From positions 24,872,000-24,935,999 of the forward strand of contig OX388314.1 in NCBI GenBank assembly GCA_947579605.1: 64,000 bases of DNA. Reading direction: 5' to 3'. Source of the DNA: Athripsodes cinereus (Eukaryota; Arthropoda; Insecta; Trichoptera; Leptoceridae). The notes under the pieces were generated by a model, which was not told the origin of the DNA, ran no database searches, and saw only the letters and a list, made by a program, of their open reading frames with translations. Each line of letters starts with the position of its first letter. Position 1 is the first letter of the stretch. Shown in pieces: positions 42,661-52,900 of the stretch. The position numbers were made by a program, and so were the translations under genes.

Positions 42661-43140
42661 TGGAAGGCACTTCACTGGTTAAACTATTCTTATATAATCA
42701 GTAGGTAGGATCAAGAGTAAATAAATAAAAATACACGAATATTTTTGATTATCTTTTTGATGAAAACGTGTTGTCTAATTACAGATTCGTTACACTTGAC
42801 ATGATTTTAGATTTAATGATGAGTAACTAAATAAGTATTGGAAGATTTTCAGATTAACAATTATTTTTTTAATCTCAACCTTCCTACTCAAGGAGGATAA
42901 AATATCATAGCGAAACGGAGAAATATTAATAACGATGGATTCTCGCATATTATCTCGCATAGTATAGACCAGGGGTCGGCAACCTTTTAGCTGTGGTGTG
43001 CCAAGCCACTCTACCAATATGATTCAGGGTGCCGCCTTAATTCTAAATTATATAATGGGGTTCTAGAGGAGAAGAATTTTATACCAAATTTATCTTTTAA
43101 ACATATTTATTAAAAAATAACATAAAATTCTAACATAAAT

Positions 43141-43384
43141 ATAATGAAAACAAAATTGTTTTTGGTTTTACTACGATTTATTTGTTAAATAAGTTACCTG
43201 GTTTCGACCTATGAGGTCATTGTCAAAGTTTGACAATTTTGACAATGGAGTTTGACAATGACCTCATAGGTCGAAACCAGGTAACTTATTTAACAAATAG
43301 GTAGATCTTAATAAAACCAAAAACAATTTTGTTTTCATTATATTTATATAATGGAGTTTTACAAAATCAACGTCGACTCAATCA
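43141..43384. mobile_element. Palindromic PLE-like element, 19-bp TSD
   Basis: A 19-bp perfect duplication (ATAAAATTCTAACATAAAT) lies at 43122-43140 and 43385-43403. Arms 43141-43228 and 43246-43341 are near-perfect inverses, followed by a one-sided 43-base tail (43342-43384), the same plan as 34603-35172. Each arm has a ribozyme-like block. Confidence 0.7.
43197..43281. ncRNA. Pair of degenerate hammerhead-like motifs (inverted)
   Basis: Each arm reads TTGACAATGACCTCATAGG then TCGAAACCAGG: stem GACC/GGTC followed by GAAAC. Where CTGANGA is expected the sequence is TTGACAA, two core changes, so self-cleavage is doubtful. Copies at 43197-43226 (-) and 43252-43281 (+). Confidence 0.35.
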
Positions 43385-43497
43385 ATAAAATTCTAACATA
43401 AATTAAAAAAATTACTACTTTGTAGAGTGCCATTCAGAACCCCATCGCGTGCCAAGCCTGGCACGCGTGCCATAGGTTGCCGACGCCTGGTATAGAC

Positions 43498-43636
43498 GAA
43501 GTTGCAAGCAAGTGTCAATTTCGTTGCTAAGATACACAATAGTTACGAAAATTAACACTTTGGCGCAACATCGTCTGCATTTGAACGCTAACGGAACGAA
43601 AACGTAACGTGAAAATGTGTTATTGACTCAGGCCTC
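43498..43636. mobile_element. Right half of palindromic MITE family F
   Basis: GAAGTTGCAAGCAAGTGTCA...TTATTGACTCAGGCCTCAG matches 55215-55352. The left half, before 42961, is badly decayed. The hAT element at 42970 sits inside this MITE. Confidence 0.75.
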
Positions 43637-43700
43637 AGGGGTCTCCAAACTTTGAAGCCTTAGGGCAATAATGATTACTTTAGTATTGTTACTGATTATG
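43637..43700 (+). mobile_element. Possible hAT left end
   Basis: CAGGGGTCTCCAAACTTTG looks like a hAT terminus. No matching right end or TSD found. Confidence 0.3.
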
Positions 43701-43825
43701 GAACAAGTAGTTCTGAAAACGCTTTAACTTAGTACAGTTATTTAAGTGGGAAGTACAGTGCAGTGTTTAATTTATTTTGCATGAATTAATAATAAATATG
43801 GAATTTTTGGAAGCGTTTAGTAGTC

Positions 43826-43900
43826 AGTCAGAGACGCTCTGAATGGAGGAGGCTGATTTCTGCCGTGTGCTCCTGAGAGAAGCGTTGAGGGCGGTGTATA
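43826..43900 (+). pseudogene. LINE-gamma C-terminal scrap
   Basis: CAGAGACGCTCTGAATGGAGG...CTCCTGAGAGAAGCGTTGAGG matches 61221-61288. Confidence 0.75.
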
Positions 43901-44199
43901 TATGTAGTAGGTACATAGAAGCATATTAACCTACTTTTTTATTATAATTAGGCAATCCACCCCTTGGAGTGATTTGTGATATTAACCTACTTAATTAATC
44001 AAAAAAAAAATATTACGGACGTTTTCGAGAGATTTATTTTATTAGTACATAAACTATTTTTCAAATTTCTTTCTCCCCATCGCCTGATTTTCATTTTGTA
44101 CGGGAATTTGAAATAGGTTGGATATATGTTTAAGATCCCATCATATATAAACTTTAATATTAATTTTGTTTACTTTCCTATTATTTTTAAAACACACCC
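43901..44199. other. No recognised feature
   Basis: AT-rich. Confidence 0.4.
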
Positions 44200-44345
44200 A
44201 TGTCTATTTAGAAGATATCGTGTCTGTGCAATAAACTCGCCCATCATTGGTTTTTGTCTAAATATTTTGTACAGTTGGGTTTGTTATTATTTTTGTCTAT
44301 TCCACCACAAATCCTTTACATCTAATTAGAGTAATGAGCAAAACG
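44200..44345 (+). repeat. LINE-eta 3' end, decayed
   Basis: AGAAGATATCGTGTCTGTGCAATAAACTCGCCC, then TTGTACAG. Tail lost. Confidence 0.55.
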
Positions 44346-44595
44346 TTTAATAAACAAGAAGTACGACTTTCTCTCGTTATTATCATCAATTGTATAATAA
44401 ATTTACTTACCAAGGAAACTACATACTACGTACATAATATCTTCATTATCTCAAAATGACACTGCATTTATTTAGTATGTACATAATATATGTAAATAGG
44501 AAAAGGAAACGATGTTTGCCTTCACTACACTAACTTATGTAAGTTATTTTTCACTATTTAAAATAATGACTTTCTCCCTAATTTCAGTCTATCTA

Positions 44596-44655
44596 TACCG
44601 TCACGGCGTCACAGCATCTCCCACGAGTGGGATAACCACTACACCATCTGCCTGC
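44596..44655 (-). repeat. Rep-A 3' end scrap
   Basis: ACCGTCACGGCGTC...CTCCCACGAGTGGGATAACC is the inverted Rep-A tail. Confidence 0.6.
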
Positions 44656-44772
44656 TATAAACATAATGACATATAGGTAACTCATAAAATACTTATGTCA
44701 TGATAGCAAAAAAGGCCAATCACAATGTTGTATAAAATTAAATTAGGTATAAGGCACTTAATACAAACATTA

Positions 44773-44802
44773 GAGAGAGAGAGAGGGAGAGAGAGAAAAG
44801 GA
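44773..44802. repeat. (GA)n microsatellite
   Basis: Run of GAGAGAGAGAGGGAGAGAGAGA. Confidence 0.9.
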
Positions 44803-45018
44803 AATGAATGGACAATACAGCTGTCCAATAATATAACAATTAACACGTTGTACGTACCTAATTAGCAAAGAAACGCAAAGATAGGTAAACAGTTAATCAG
44901 TTCAGATAAGACAAAGAAAAATGATCTAATTATCTGTTTATATTATCACGTATTTAGTTTATCCATCCTACTTCTGGTGATGTGATATGTTGTAGTAACG
45001 ATAAGAAGATATTTAAAG

Positions 45019-45518
45019 CAGGGATATTGCGAATATTCGCATCCGCATCCGCAAATGCGGAGCTTCCGCATGTATTTGGACATCTGCATCCGCATCCGCA
45101 TCCGCAATTATCGATGCGGATGTTCATGCGGATGCGGATGAAAGACAATTTGCGACAAGAAAGAAATGGGGCGGGGCCGGCAAATGGCGCGTGCCGTTTG
45201 CACTTGAATTTAACCAATGGGAACAAAAATAATGGTGACAAGATCCGACGCGTTTTTATTTTTGCCGGTTTTATTTTATTTTTGCAAATAACAAAGAAGA
45301 AAAAAAATATTTCGCCAAAAAATCCATAATATTATTGTAGCAACAATTTCGCCACATATTTGACAATGGGGCCTACCAACTAAGATAGTTTTTTTTCTAT
45401 AACATCTTAAACATCCGCATCCGCATTCGCATCCGCATCCGCGGATGTGAGCCTTCAAAAATCCGCATCCGCATTCACATCCGCGGATGTGTAAAAATCG
45501 ACATCCGCAACATCCCTG
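45019..45518. mobile_element. hAT-type element with CATCCG subterminal repeats
   Basis: Perfect TSD ATTTAAAG at 45011-45018 and 45519-45526. Ends CAGGGATATTGCG / CGCAACATCCCTG. More than 15 CATCCGC/GCGGATG units crowd both ends. 500 bp, no transposase. Confidence 0.92.
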
Positions 45519-45689
45519 ATTTAAAGATACATTTTTCTAGTAATTTCAACTAGGAATGCAGAAATTTATTGAGCTGTTTATTCTGTAAAAATTCATACTA
45601 ATTTTTGGAAATAAATACAAACTATCTGAGTTTTACTATATTTAGTAATAGGTACAGTAACCCGATTCCGATTTACAAAGTCTAAGTAA

Positions 45690-45870
45690 TAGCAGATGTG
45701 CGAAAGACATTTTACATTTTAAATTTAGCGATGAGGTTTGTCACTCATCCTGAATGTGTTAATTTTTTGTTGACACGAATAGGGCAGCTTGCATGTTTAT
45801 TACATGCTGCAGTTGGTTTCCTGTTACCCCACTTGTGGGATATGCCGAGATGGTATAGTATACCAACGCT
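45690..45870 (+). repeat. Rep-A copy
   Basis: AATTTAGCGATGAGGTTTGTC, CACGAATAGGGCAGCTTGC, TGTTACCCCACTTGTGGGAT, GAGATGGTATAG. Confidence 0.85.
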
Positions 45871-45894
45871 TGTTTAAGATTTATATGAAAAAAA

Positions 45895-46180
45895 TCTGGT
45901 ACTGAGATTCAATGGGGAACTTTCACAAAAAAAATCAGCTCAAAAAATAGTACAGAGAATTGAAGGCTTTTATCACCATTCGAAAAAGCAATTTTCGCAC
46001 TTCGCCGCAAAAAGGTCCACCCTTGGCGGAACAGGTGTGTGACGTCATCAAACGCTACAGACGAGTACTACGAGTAAAATGTCTGCCAATACATCAAAGC
46101 GCCTAACGACGTCACAACGGGCTAATTCAATAACATGGCATTTAAAATATTGACAGAAAATCATAGACATATACCTACTA
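45895..46180. other. Unexplained GC-richer block with TGACGTCA
   Basis: Contains TTCGCACTTCGCCGC, GGTCCACCCTTGGCGGAAC, GTGTGTGACGTCATCAAACG and CCTAACGACGTCACAACG. It may be part of an unrecognised transposon or regulatory DNA. No repeat partner seen in the window. Confidence 0.3.
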
Positions 46181-46266
46181 TGGATTTTATAAAATGAAAA
46201 TAATGAATGAAAAGTTTTATTTTATCATTTCTTATTAGGATATTTGTGATCAGCGTATATCTATCT

Positions 46267-47148
46267 TCTATATAAAAAATAAAAATGAGTTGACCATGTA
46301 TGTTCCCCCATAATTTGAGAACGGCTGAACCGAATTGGCTGATTCTTTTTTCTTGTGTCCGTAATCATCAGGAGACGGTTTGCATTAAAGAAATTTTCCG
46401 GAAAATCCAACGGAAAAGTCATAAATTTGGATTGTATTTTTGTATTAAAGTGACGTTTGTATGACAGTTCCGCTGTCACGTGTTGCCATAACGTTTTTTT
46501 AATGTCTATCCACCATCAACGACTTTTTGGTGTTGTGTTCATAAAAACATTGTGGATAATTATACAAAATTAACGATTAAGTTTTTTTATAGATTGGCCT
46601 ATTTATAGAATAATTTTTGTATACATTTTCAAATTAGGATCGTTATCATGCAATTTAACATCTGTACTATACTATACTATAGTACAGATGTTAAATTGCA
46701 TGATAACGATCCTAATTTGAAAATGTATACAAAAATTATTCTATAAATAGGCCAATCTATAAAAAAACTTAATCGTTTATAGATTGGCCTATTTATAGAA
46801 TAATTTTTGTATACATTTTCAAATTAGGATCGTTATCATGCAATTTAACATCTGTGGTTCTGAAATTTCAATTTTGAAAAAATCATTTAAAGAATTTAAT
46901 ATAAATTTTAAATGGAAAGGTATACCTACCTAAAAAAATAAATTAGTAGGTACCTACATAATTATATTACGTACAGCAGATAATTTATAAACAAATCTGA
47001 GTTATATCATTGTTCAACATAGATTTTTATTATCTTTTACACTATACGATGACACACTTGAACAATTACGAGAGTTAGTGAAGAGATTAAAAATAATATT
47101 AATCATTCATTGATTGTTAGGCGGTACGAAGCTTGCTGGGTCAGCTAG
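46267..47148 (+). mobile_element. Non-autonomous Helitron with internal palindromes
   Basis: Starts TCTATATAAAAAATAAAAATG, has GAGAACGGCTGAACCGAATTG, and ends GCTTGCTGGGTCAGCTAG followed by T, the lepidopteran Helitron ends. 882 bp. No helicase ORF. The interior carries a 94-bp segment in +/-/+ arrangement. Confidence 0.8.
46572..46855. repeat. Plus/minus/plus triplication of a ~80-94 bp segment
   Basis: The segment from AACGATTAAGTTTTTTTATA to CAATTTAACATCTGT is at 46572-46665 (+), 46684-46777 (-) and, for its last 77 bases, 46779-46855 (+). Copies look identical. The spacer is an 18-base (ACTAT)n run. Confidence 0.93.
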
Positions 47149-47365
47149 TTTATTAATATAACTCGATAACATTTATTCATATTCCTCACACATGCTCGTT
47201 ATCCATTGGACCTAATACCATTTTTTTGTTTGAGTTTCTAGTCCACGACTTAAAAGTCTATGTTTATAGGAACCAACATGGTACTGACCACACGTAGGGT
47301 AGTCAGTTAATTCAGCATAAGTAATTGCCATAATACTATGCATGGTATGAGTTTTACGTTACAGT

Positions 47366-47735
47366 AAAGTATTAGAAGAATGAGTGGATGCAAGAGGGGT
47401 GTTGTGGATTGAATGCGTGTAAATAAATTGAGATGGTTTGGTCATGTGGAACGAATGGAAGAGGAAAGAATGACAAAAAGGATATACTTGTCTGAAAGGA
47501 GGGGTGTGAGGAAGCGCGGGCGTCCGAGAACTACATGGCTTGAACATGTAGATCAAATTCTCAAGGACGGTCGTGTTTTGAGTTAGAGAAATCGACGTGC
47601 GTGTATGAGAAATTGTAAGACTGTGGAGGAGGCGAAAGAAGAATGTATGGACAGATCTAATTGGCGTTCCGTTCTCTCTGCCTACCCCACTTGGGATACG
47701 GCATGAGGGAATAGATAGATAGATAGATGTGAGAA
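47366..47735 (+). pseudogene. LINE-alpha C-terminal fragment and tail
   Basis: Same 3' end as 3574-4060 in the opposite orientation: GCGTGTAAATAAATTGAGATGG...GGAACGAATGGAAGAGG to GGATACGGCATGA and a (TAGA)n tail. In-frame stops (after GTTGTGGAT and in TTTTGAGTTAG) make it dead. Confidence 0.85.
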
Positions 47736-48289
47736 TGACGTCAGTGTGTTGTCACAAATGTTTTACACCACCGCTTTTATTTTTATTTTGTTATTTTTGA
47801 TTAATATCATAAACGGCGTGAGTCTTTTATATATTAAACAAAAAAGTATGACGGACAACAATAAAAAAAAAACAATCATACACAATCACATATATTACAA
47901 ATCCACAAGTCAAGATCAATATGAAAACAATATAATAGTAATTAATAAAAATACATCTGTATAATGAATGAAATGAATATACATAGTATAGTTAATTATA
48001 GTAGGTATATCAAAATCAATAGGTACGTAATTACTTACGAGTATATCTATAGCATTAGCAAAAGCACGTGTGAAATTCCAAAAATATGTGAACACGGAAA
48101 AGGTAAGTATTCTCACTTACTTCATGGTAAAGTAAAACTCATACTTTCTACACAATATGTTATCCACTTCACAAAAATTAACAAAAAAAATAATAAATGC
48201 TTCAGAAATCAAACATGAAACAATAAAAATCGGCGGCATATTTAAGCAATAAATTTAAGATGTTACAAATGTCCTAATACTAATTAGTC
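47736..48289. other. No recognised feature
   Basis: AT-rich with several short, low-complexity ORFs. Confidence 0.4.
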
Positions 48290-48375
48290 TATCATTTTAT
48301 ACCATAACGGCATTTCCCACAAGTGAGGTAACCACTGGGCACACTTCGTGTAATGGTTACACGTGTCGTTCACTC
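48290..48375 (-). repeat. Rep-A 3' end
   Basis: TATACCATAACGGCATTTCCC, CAAGTGAGGTAACCAC, CGTGTAATGGTTACACG. Confidence 0.6.
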
Positions 48376-49284
48376 CATACCATAAAAAATATAGAATGCC
48401 TCGAATTATATAAACCTAATTGATTTTAATACATAAGTATGTTATGAATTAATTTATTTTCTGTTTAGAAAAGATGACGTCTTAACATTGAGTTTTAAAC
48501 ATTTCATTGGTAGCAAAAATTTTTAAATTAAAAAAAATTAATAAATGCAGTAAAAAAATTTACTTACTTGAAAACATGAAAAATCTCATAAAAACTTTTC
48601 TTGGTTTAATTTTTTTATCACAACTCAAAACTGTTAAATATTTCTTTATTTTTAATAACTTTGTAAACACTCTTTTATGACAAAAAAATAAAACAAACAA
48701 AATAAAAAAAAAGTTTAAAAACAACAGAATCACAATTGAAAATAAAAACAATCTTACTGTTTTAATAATCAAATACAAAAATATTCACAAATAAATGTAT
48801 TATTTTTTAAATTATAATTCACAGAACACTTAAATAGTTTATTAAAAAAATAGTAAATAAAAAAAAATAGAGTATGATAGATAATATTAGCGAGCGAATA
48901 AACTATTTAGGTACTATTGTTTGTAATAAAAACACCGTTATCTGTCCGACGTCTTTATGCGGAATGAAAAATATTTTTCTTGGAGTGTTGTGTTTAGGAG
49001 TAGGTACCCAGTTAGAACTTTATTGCAATAGTCAATGGTACGTAGACGCAAGACAATGTTATATTATATTATTTCACTCACTACTATCACTCTAATCCGC
49101 GAACTGACCACAACGAGAAAGACGAGTAAGAGCGGCGACTAAAGAATGAATAATTAACAATACGGACATCATAACATAATATCTAACTCTAAGCAGTATG
49201 ATTAGTATTATAATATTTAAGTTATTATACAGAGTGTATGTATCACCATGGATGTGTCTCAAATATAAAAATAAGAGTAATAGT
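48376..49284. other. No recognised feature
   Basis: AT-rich. A 73-codon ORF at 48874 has mixed composition but no family. Confidence 0.35.
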
Positions 49285-49410
49285 AACCACATTTAGAACT
49301 AAGTTGAAGACGCTGCTGTTTGGGAGAAGTTACGGCACCCTTGAGATGGTCACGGTGATCATTAAACGGCGCCACATATAAATAGTCCGATTATTGTTAT
49401 TATTATTAAA
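49285..49410 (+). pseudogene. CR1-like LINE C-terminal end with (TTA)n tail
   Basis: TFRTKLKTLLFGRSYGTLEM then a stop, a short UTR and ATTGTTATTATTATT. Confidence 0.6.
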
Positions 49411-49579
49411 AGTAACCAACAGAGGTGGGGCTTTCTGTAAGGAGAGGGTACAAGCTGCGACTGCGATGAAGTGCAGATTGATTCCCACTTATTTCGATCT
49501 CCACTCATGCAGACTGCACGGTGATGTGAATGGCTTAAGGATGGCTAACGACAAAGCGATATATTAAGTAGAAAAAATA

Positions 49580-49861
49580 AAAATATGGCTCACTTTCTTC
49601 TTCAATCGTCTTCCAATGCTCCCTCTGAGAGTACAATGCAAAAAACAGCCTACTCCATTCAAAGCGTTCTTTGCGCCAATTGTGTCACCTTTACAAACGA
49701 CATTCGTGTGTAAGATTTTCTATGATAGTTTTGTGTGTTATTGCTGAAGTGTGCACTGTTTGGATGTAAGGCTATTGGAATGTTTTTGTCGCTTACATGT
49801 TATATTTATATGTCTTTCATCTGTTGTGTACCATGTAAATGAATAAATAAATAAATAAATT
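49580..49861 (+). repeat. Retroelement 3' end with (AAAT)n tail
   Basis: TTTCTTCAATCGTCTTCC...CCATTCAAAGCGTTC, then a T-rich UTR and GTAAATGAATAAATAAATAA. Probably a LINE, without diagnostic coding. Confidence 0.5.
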
Positions 49862-50203
49862 CCTAGCGCATGTCATTGTAATAAGAATAGTGTATTGTGA
49901 AAGAGAGAAGTCCAGGCCTTGAAGAACCTAAAAAAATATTGATCAATAAATTAAAAAAATAATAATATTGAGCATAAAAGAGTTACAAATACATTTGTAC
50001 AGCAGCCTAAAATACACAATGACTTGTGCTACGAAATTGATACTTTCTCGCAAAGTCATTTATACTCGAACGACTACATGACGCTAAAAATGTGTTTTGA
50101 CTAAGGCTACAGATTTGAGTTCAAGAGACGGATTTGTTGTAAAACGTCTTCTAGCCAACCTATATAAGGTGATATTTTCTTTAAGAGAAAGAGTTAAACA
50201 TAA

Positions 50204-50271
50204 TCTAATACATATATAAAATTCTCGTGTCATGGTGTTTGTTATCATACAACGTTTGCCGAGTCAGCTAG
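50204..50271 (+). mobile_element. Minimal 68-bp Helitron
   Basis: Begins TCTAATACATATATAAAATTCTCGTG (first ~26 bases) through CATGGTGTTTGTTATCATAC and ends directly AACGTTTGCCGAGTCAGCTAG. Both ends match the element at 25713-26062, with the ~280-bp middle missing. Confidence 0.85.
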
Positions 50272-50339
50272 TAATATTATAAAAATGAAAACAATACTAA
50301 CACTCAGCACTCTTGCTGGTTAATTAAAATATATGTTTA

Positions 50340-50430
50340 TCTATATCAACAGGGCATCTACGATAAGTGGGGCAGCCAGCAGAACAATAGACTGTATCTA
50401 ATAGACATACAGGTCATCTTCCCGTGTATA
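50340..50430 (-). repeat. Rep-A copy, 3' half
   Basis: GATAAGTGGGGCAGCCAGCAG...GACATACAGGTCATCTTCCCGTG, diverged. Confidence 0.6.
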
Positions 50431-50533
50431 ATAATAATAAGATTACATAAACAAATAAATAAAACAATCAAAAGTTTCACTTCGCTTGATCCACAGTGAT
50501 GAGAACACCCTGTATACTAGCATTGGTAATTCA

Positions 50534-51065
50534 TGGGGTGTTCACATTTGGCGAATATCGCCAGCCGAATTTCAAAATATAACGCCAGGCGAAAAAACAA
50601 AATTCGCCGTACGCCCATTGATCGTCACACCTGTTCACACAAGTCCACCGATATAGAAACGATCTGTCAGATGCGCTTTGATTTTGACACTGTTTTCAAA
50701 ATGGCGTCGAAATGGAGATCGCGAAGTATTTATTTTTAGTCGAAAATGTTATAGTAGAGGTTATAAGGCGCCTTTTAATTAAGGAAACAAACGCCACAAA
50801 CCAACAAAAAGATAACAGCTGTCACGAAGCGGGAAACATAAAATTTATAGGTTATAAAGCTTTTACCATAGATACAAACGCCGCGCATATCTGCGCATGT
50901 GCAAATCGTTCAATCGGCCGAGAAAGTTGGAAGGTGGTCAACTCGAGACGATATCGTTTCTACTGGTTTTTATCGTTTCAGACTAGCTGTCATTTCGTTC
51001 ACACGGTTCAAATGGCTGGCGATATTTTGGTGCCTGGCGATATTCGCCAAAGTGAGAACACCACA
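50534..51065. mobile_element. Inverted-repeat element, family B, best copy
   Basis: TIRs TGGGGTGTTCACATTTGGCG / inverse CGCCAAAGTGAGAACACCACA, with GAATATCGCCAG directly inside both ends. Flanked by TCA on both sides (possible 3-bp TSD). A 125-codon ORF inside is not shared by the other copies. Confidence 0.8.
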
Positions 51066-51217
51066 TCAGCTAACATTTTATTATTCTGACGGACATAATA
51101 ATATTACTCGCATTAAATTTGCACTTCTAACTTCTTCGTGACACAGCCAGCGAACAAAGACAGGACCGGGTTAACAACATGTATTTTGTTTAAGTATTTT
51201 ATTCAAACTAAGCGGAG

Positions 51218-51735
51218 TCCCCACTCCCCAGTACCCACTGAATAGCTTTCCTGTATATTTCTGAGTATCATGTTCAGTGTTCTCGAACCTACCGATTTTT
51301 CGGTATTTATACCGAAATGGGCCACGTCCTACCGATATAGCGAAATGCCCTAGATATCTACCGATTTTTACCATTTGTCGGCTGGTAAGTATAATCGGTA
51401 GATAAGTACCGGGTATTCAGTAAAAAAGTACCGGATACTTATGGATTCGAGCAAATACCCTTTAAGAAAACCGAGGAGTTTTTGAAATATTCCAAATTCC
51501 TATACCATTTTGAAAATTTGGCGACGGGGGGGGGGTAGAAATTTTCGTGAAAAGAAAAGTATCCGATATTAACCATCGTCGGTACAAATACCCCATATAC
51601 CGATTTTGGGTACAAAATATACCATTTATACCGATTTTAGCGGATAGTTCTACCGATATTGGACAATGTCGTTCGAGAACACTGATCATGTTAACGGCAG
51701 GTGTTTGTAGAACGTCACGTATATGTCAATTAACA
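51218..51735 (+). repeat. Rep-A 5' half split by a hAT element
   Basis: TTTCCTGTATATTTCTGAGTATC continues after the insertion as AACGGCAGGTGTTTGTAGAACG, the Rep-A 5' block. Confidence 0.75.
51275..51684. mobile_element. hAT-type element with TACCGA repeats
   Basis: Perfect TSD ATCATGTT at 51267-51274 and 51685-51692. TIRs CAGTGTTCTCGAAC / GTTCGAGAACACTG. Many ACCGAT/ATCGGT units in both halves. The interior shares a block (inverted) with 20690-20830. Confidence 0.92.
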
Positions 51736-51892
51736 TCTAGAATATAAAAAAAGACACCATTTTATATCCAAATGCATAAACATAGCTTTCATATTCCTGT
51801 CAGAGCTTTCATAGTAAAATTTGATATTGACTTTGCATATTCCATGTTTCGTGGAAGGCCTGGCAAAAATACGTCTCCCATTAATTTTTATT

Positions 51893-52016
51893 TATTTATT
51901 TATTTTATTATCCACTATACATTGGTTTTATTTCAAATCAATACAAAGTATCAGTTATTCAATGTACAGAAGGCGAGTTTATCGCTAGAATGCGATGTCT
52001 TCCAACTAATCCGGTA
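51893..52016 (-). repeat. LINE-eta 3' end
   Basis: TTTATTTATTTATTTTATTA tail, then GGCGAGTTTATCGCTAGAATGCGATGTCTTCC and CAACTAATCC, inverted LINE-eta. Confidence 0.7.
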
Positions 52017-52194
52017 ATAAAATTAAAATCAAAGAAACATACATAAGAAATAAATATCAACAGAAATAATAGAAATAAAAAGAAAACATACATACACACA
52101 CATTAAGACAATAAACAATATATTGCAGCATGCACACGCAAAAAAAGGAGTTTAGGAGACAGATGCTATATTCAATGAGAGAAAATTATTTTTG

Positions 52195-52400
52195 TCAACT
52201 TGTCTGAAAGAATTTTTGTAAGTTTCCGAGTGAAATGTAAAAGACGGGTAATCTTAAAACGTCACTTGTAAGACATTTGAAATCTTCAATTCAGCGATGA
52301 GGTATCCCACCCGTCCTGAATGTCTCTAACTTTCATTGGCATGAAATGAAAGTTAAAGACATCCACGAAATGCCGTGATGGTATGAATGAATAATAAATG
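52195..52400 (+). repeat. Rep-A copy
   Basis: TTGTAAGTTTCCGAGTG, AATTCAGCGATGAGGTATCCC, ATGCCGTGATGGTATGA. The middle is partly replaced by an ACTTTCATT/AATGAAAGT inverted pair. Confidence 0.75.
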
Positions 52401-52469
52401 AACGATTGACACATAAATCATTGGAATTCAACGGATTACCTAAATTAAATAAGTGCACTCATTTATTAA

Positions 52470-52566
52470 TATCATTCCGGCATATCTCACGGGTGGAGCA
52501 GCCAGCGGATGAACTACATGTAATAAACATGCAAATCGTCATCTCCGTGCGAATAAATGTTAAAAC
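52470..52566 (-). repeat. Rep-A copy, 3' half
   Basis: CCGGCATATCTCACGGGTGG, GCAGCCAGCGGATG, ATAAACATGCAAATCGTC. Confidence 0.7.
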
Positions 52567-52705
52567 ATTTTGGATGAGAACAACTCGCCCTCTGTATATT
52601 GATTGTATTTAATTTGAATGTATACCTTTTATGTAATTGTTTTTTATCAATGTACAGTAAAGAATGAATAAATAAAATAAATAAATAAATAAACAACATG
52701 TTCGT
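52567..52705 (+). repeat. LINE-eta 3' end with (AAAT)n tail
   Basis: ACTCGCCCTCTGTATATTGATTG, nearly identical to 26400-26500. Confidence 0.75.
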
Positions 52706-52751
52706 CATGCGCTCTAGTAATTCACAGGACCTTGGTTGGTTTATTTTCGAT

Positions 52752-52900
52752 GAAATTTGTAATTTATTTATTTATCTATTTACATTTATTTATTTACATT
52801 TTGATACGGCAGAGCCTATTACATGTTAAACGAAAAGAAGAAATAACAATAAAAATTTGGCAGACAAAAATATAGCTAGCATGCACACAAATTGATTTTT
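52752..52900 (-). repeat. LINE 3' terminal fragment
   Basis: (ATTT)n tail then GATACGGCAGAGCCTATTACATG, the inverse of 12580-12620. Confidence 0.55.

Larger units (their letters stand above)
42970..43489. mobile_element. hAT-type element, TSD GTATAGAC
   Basis: Perfect TSD GTATAGAC at 42962-42969 and 43490-43497. TIRs CAGGGGTCGGCAACCT / AGGTTGCCGACGCCTG. The 244-bp palindrome at 43141 is inserted inside it. Confidence 0.92.

Noticed and set aside
50712..51089. 125-codon ORF with varied composition
   Set aside because: It lies wholly inside inverted-repeat family B; the other two copies do not keep the frame.
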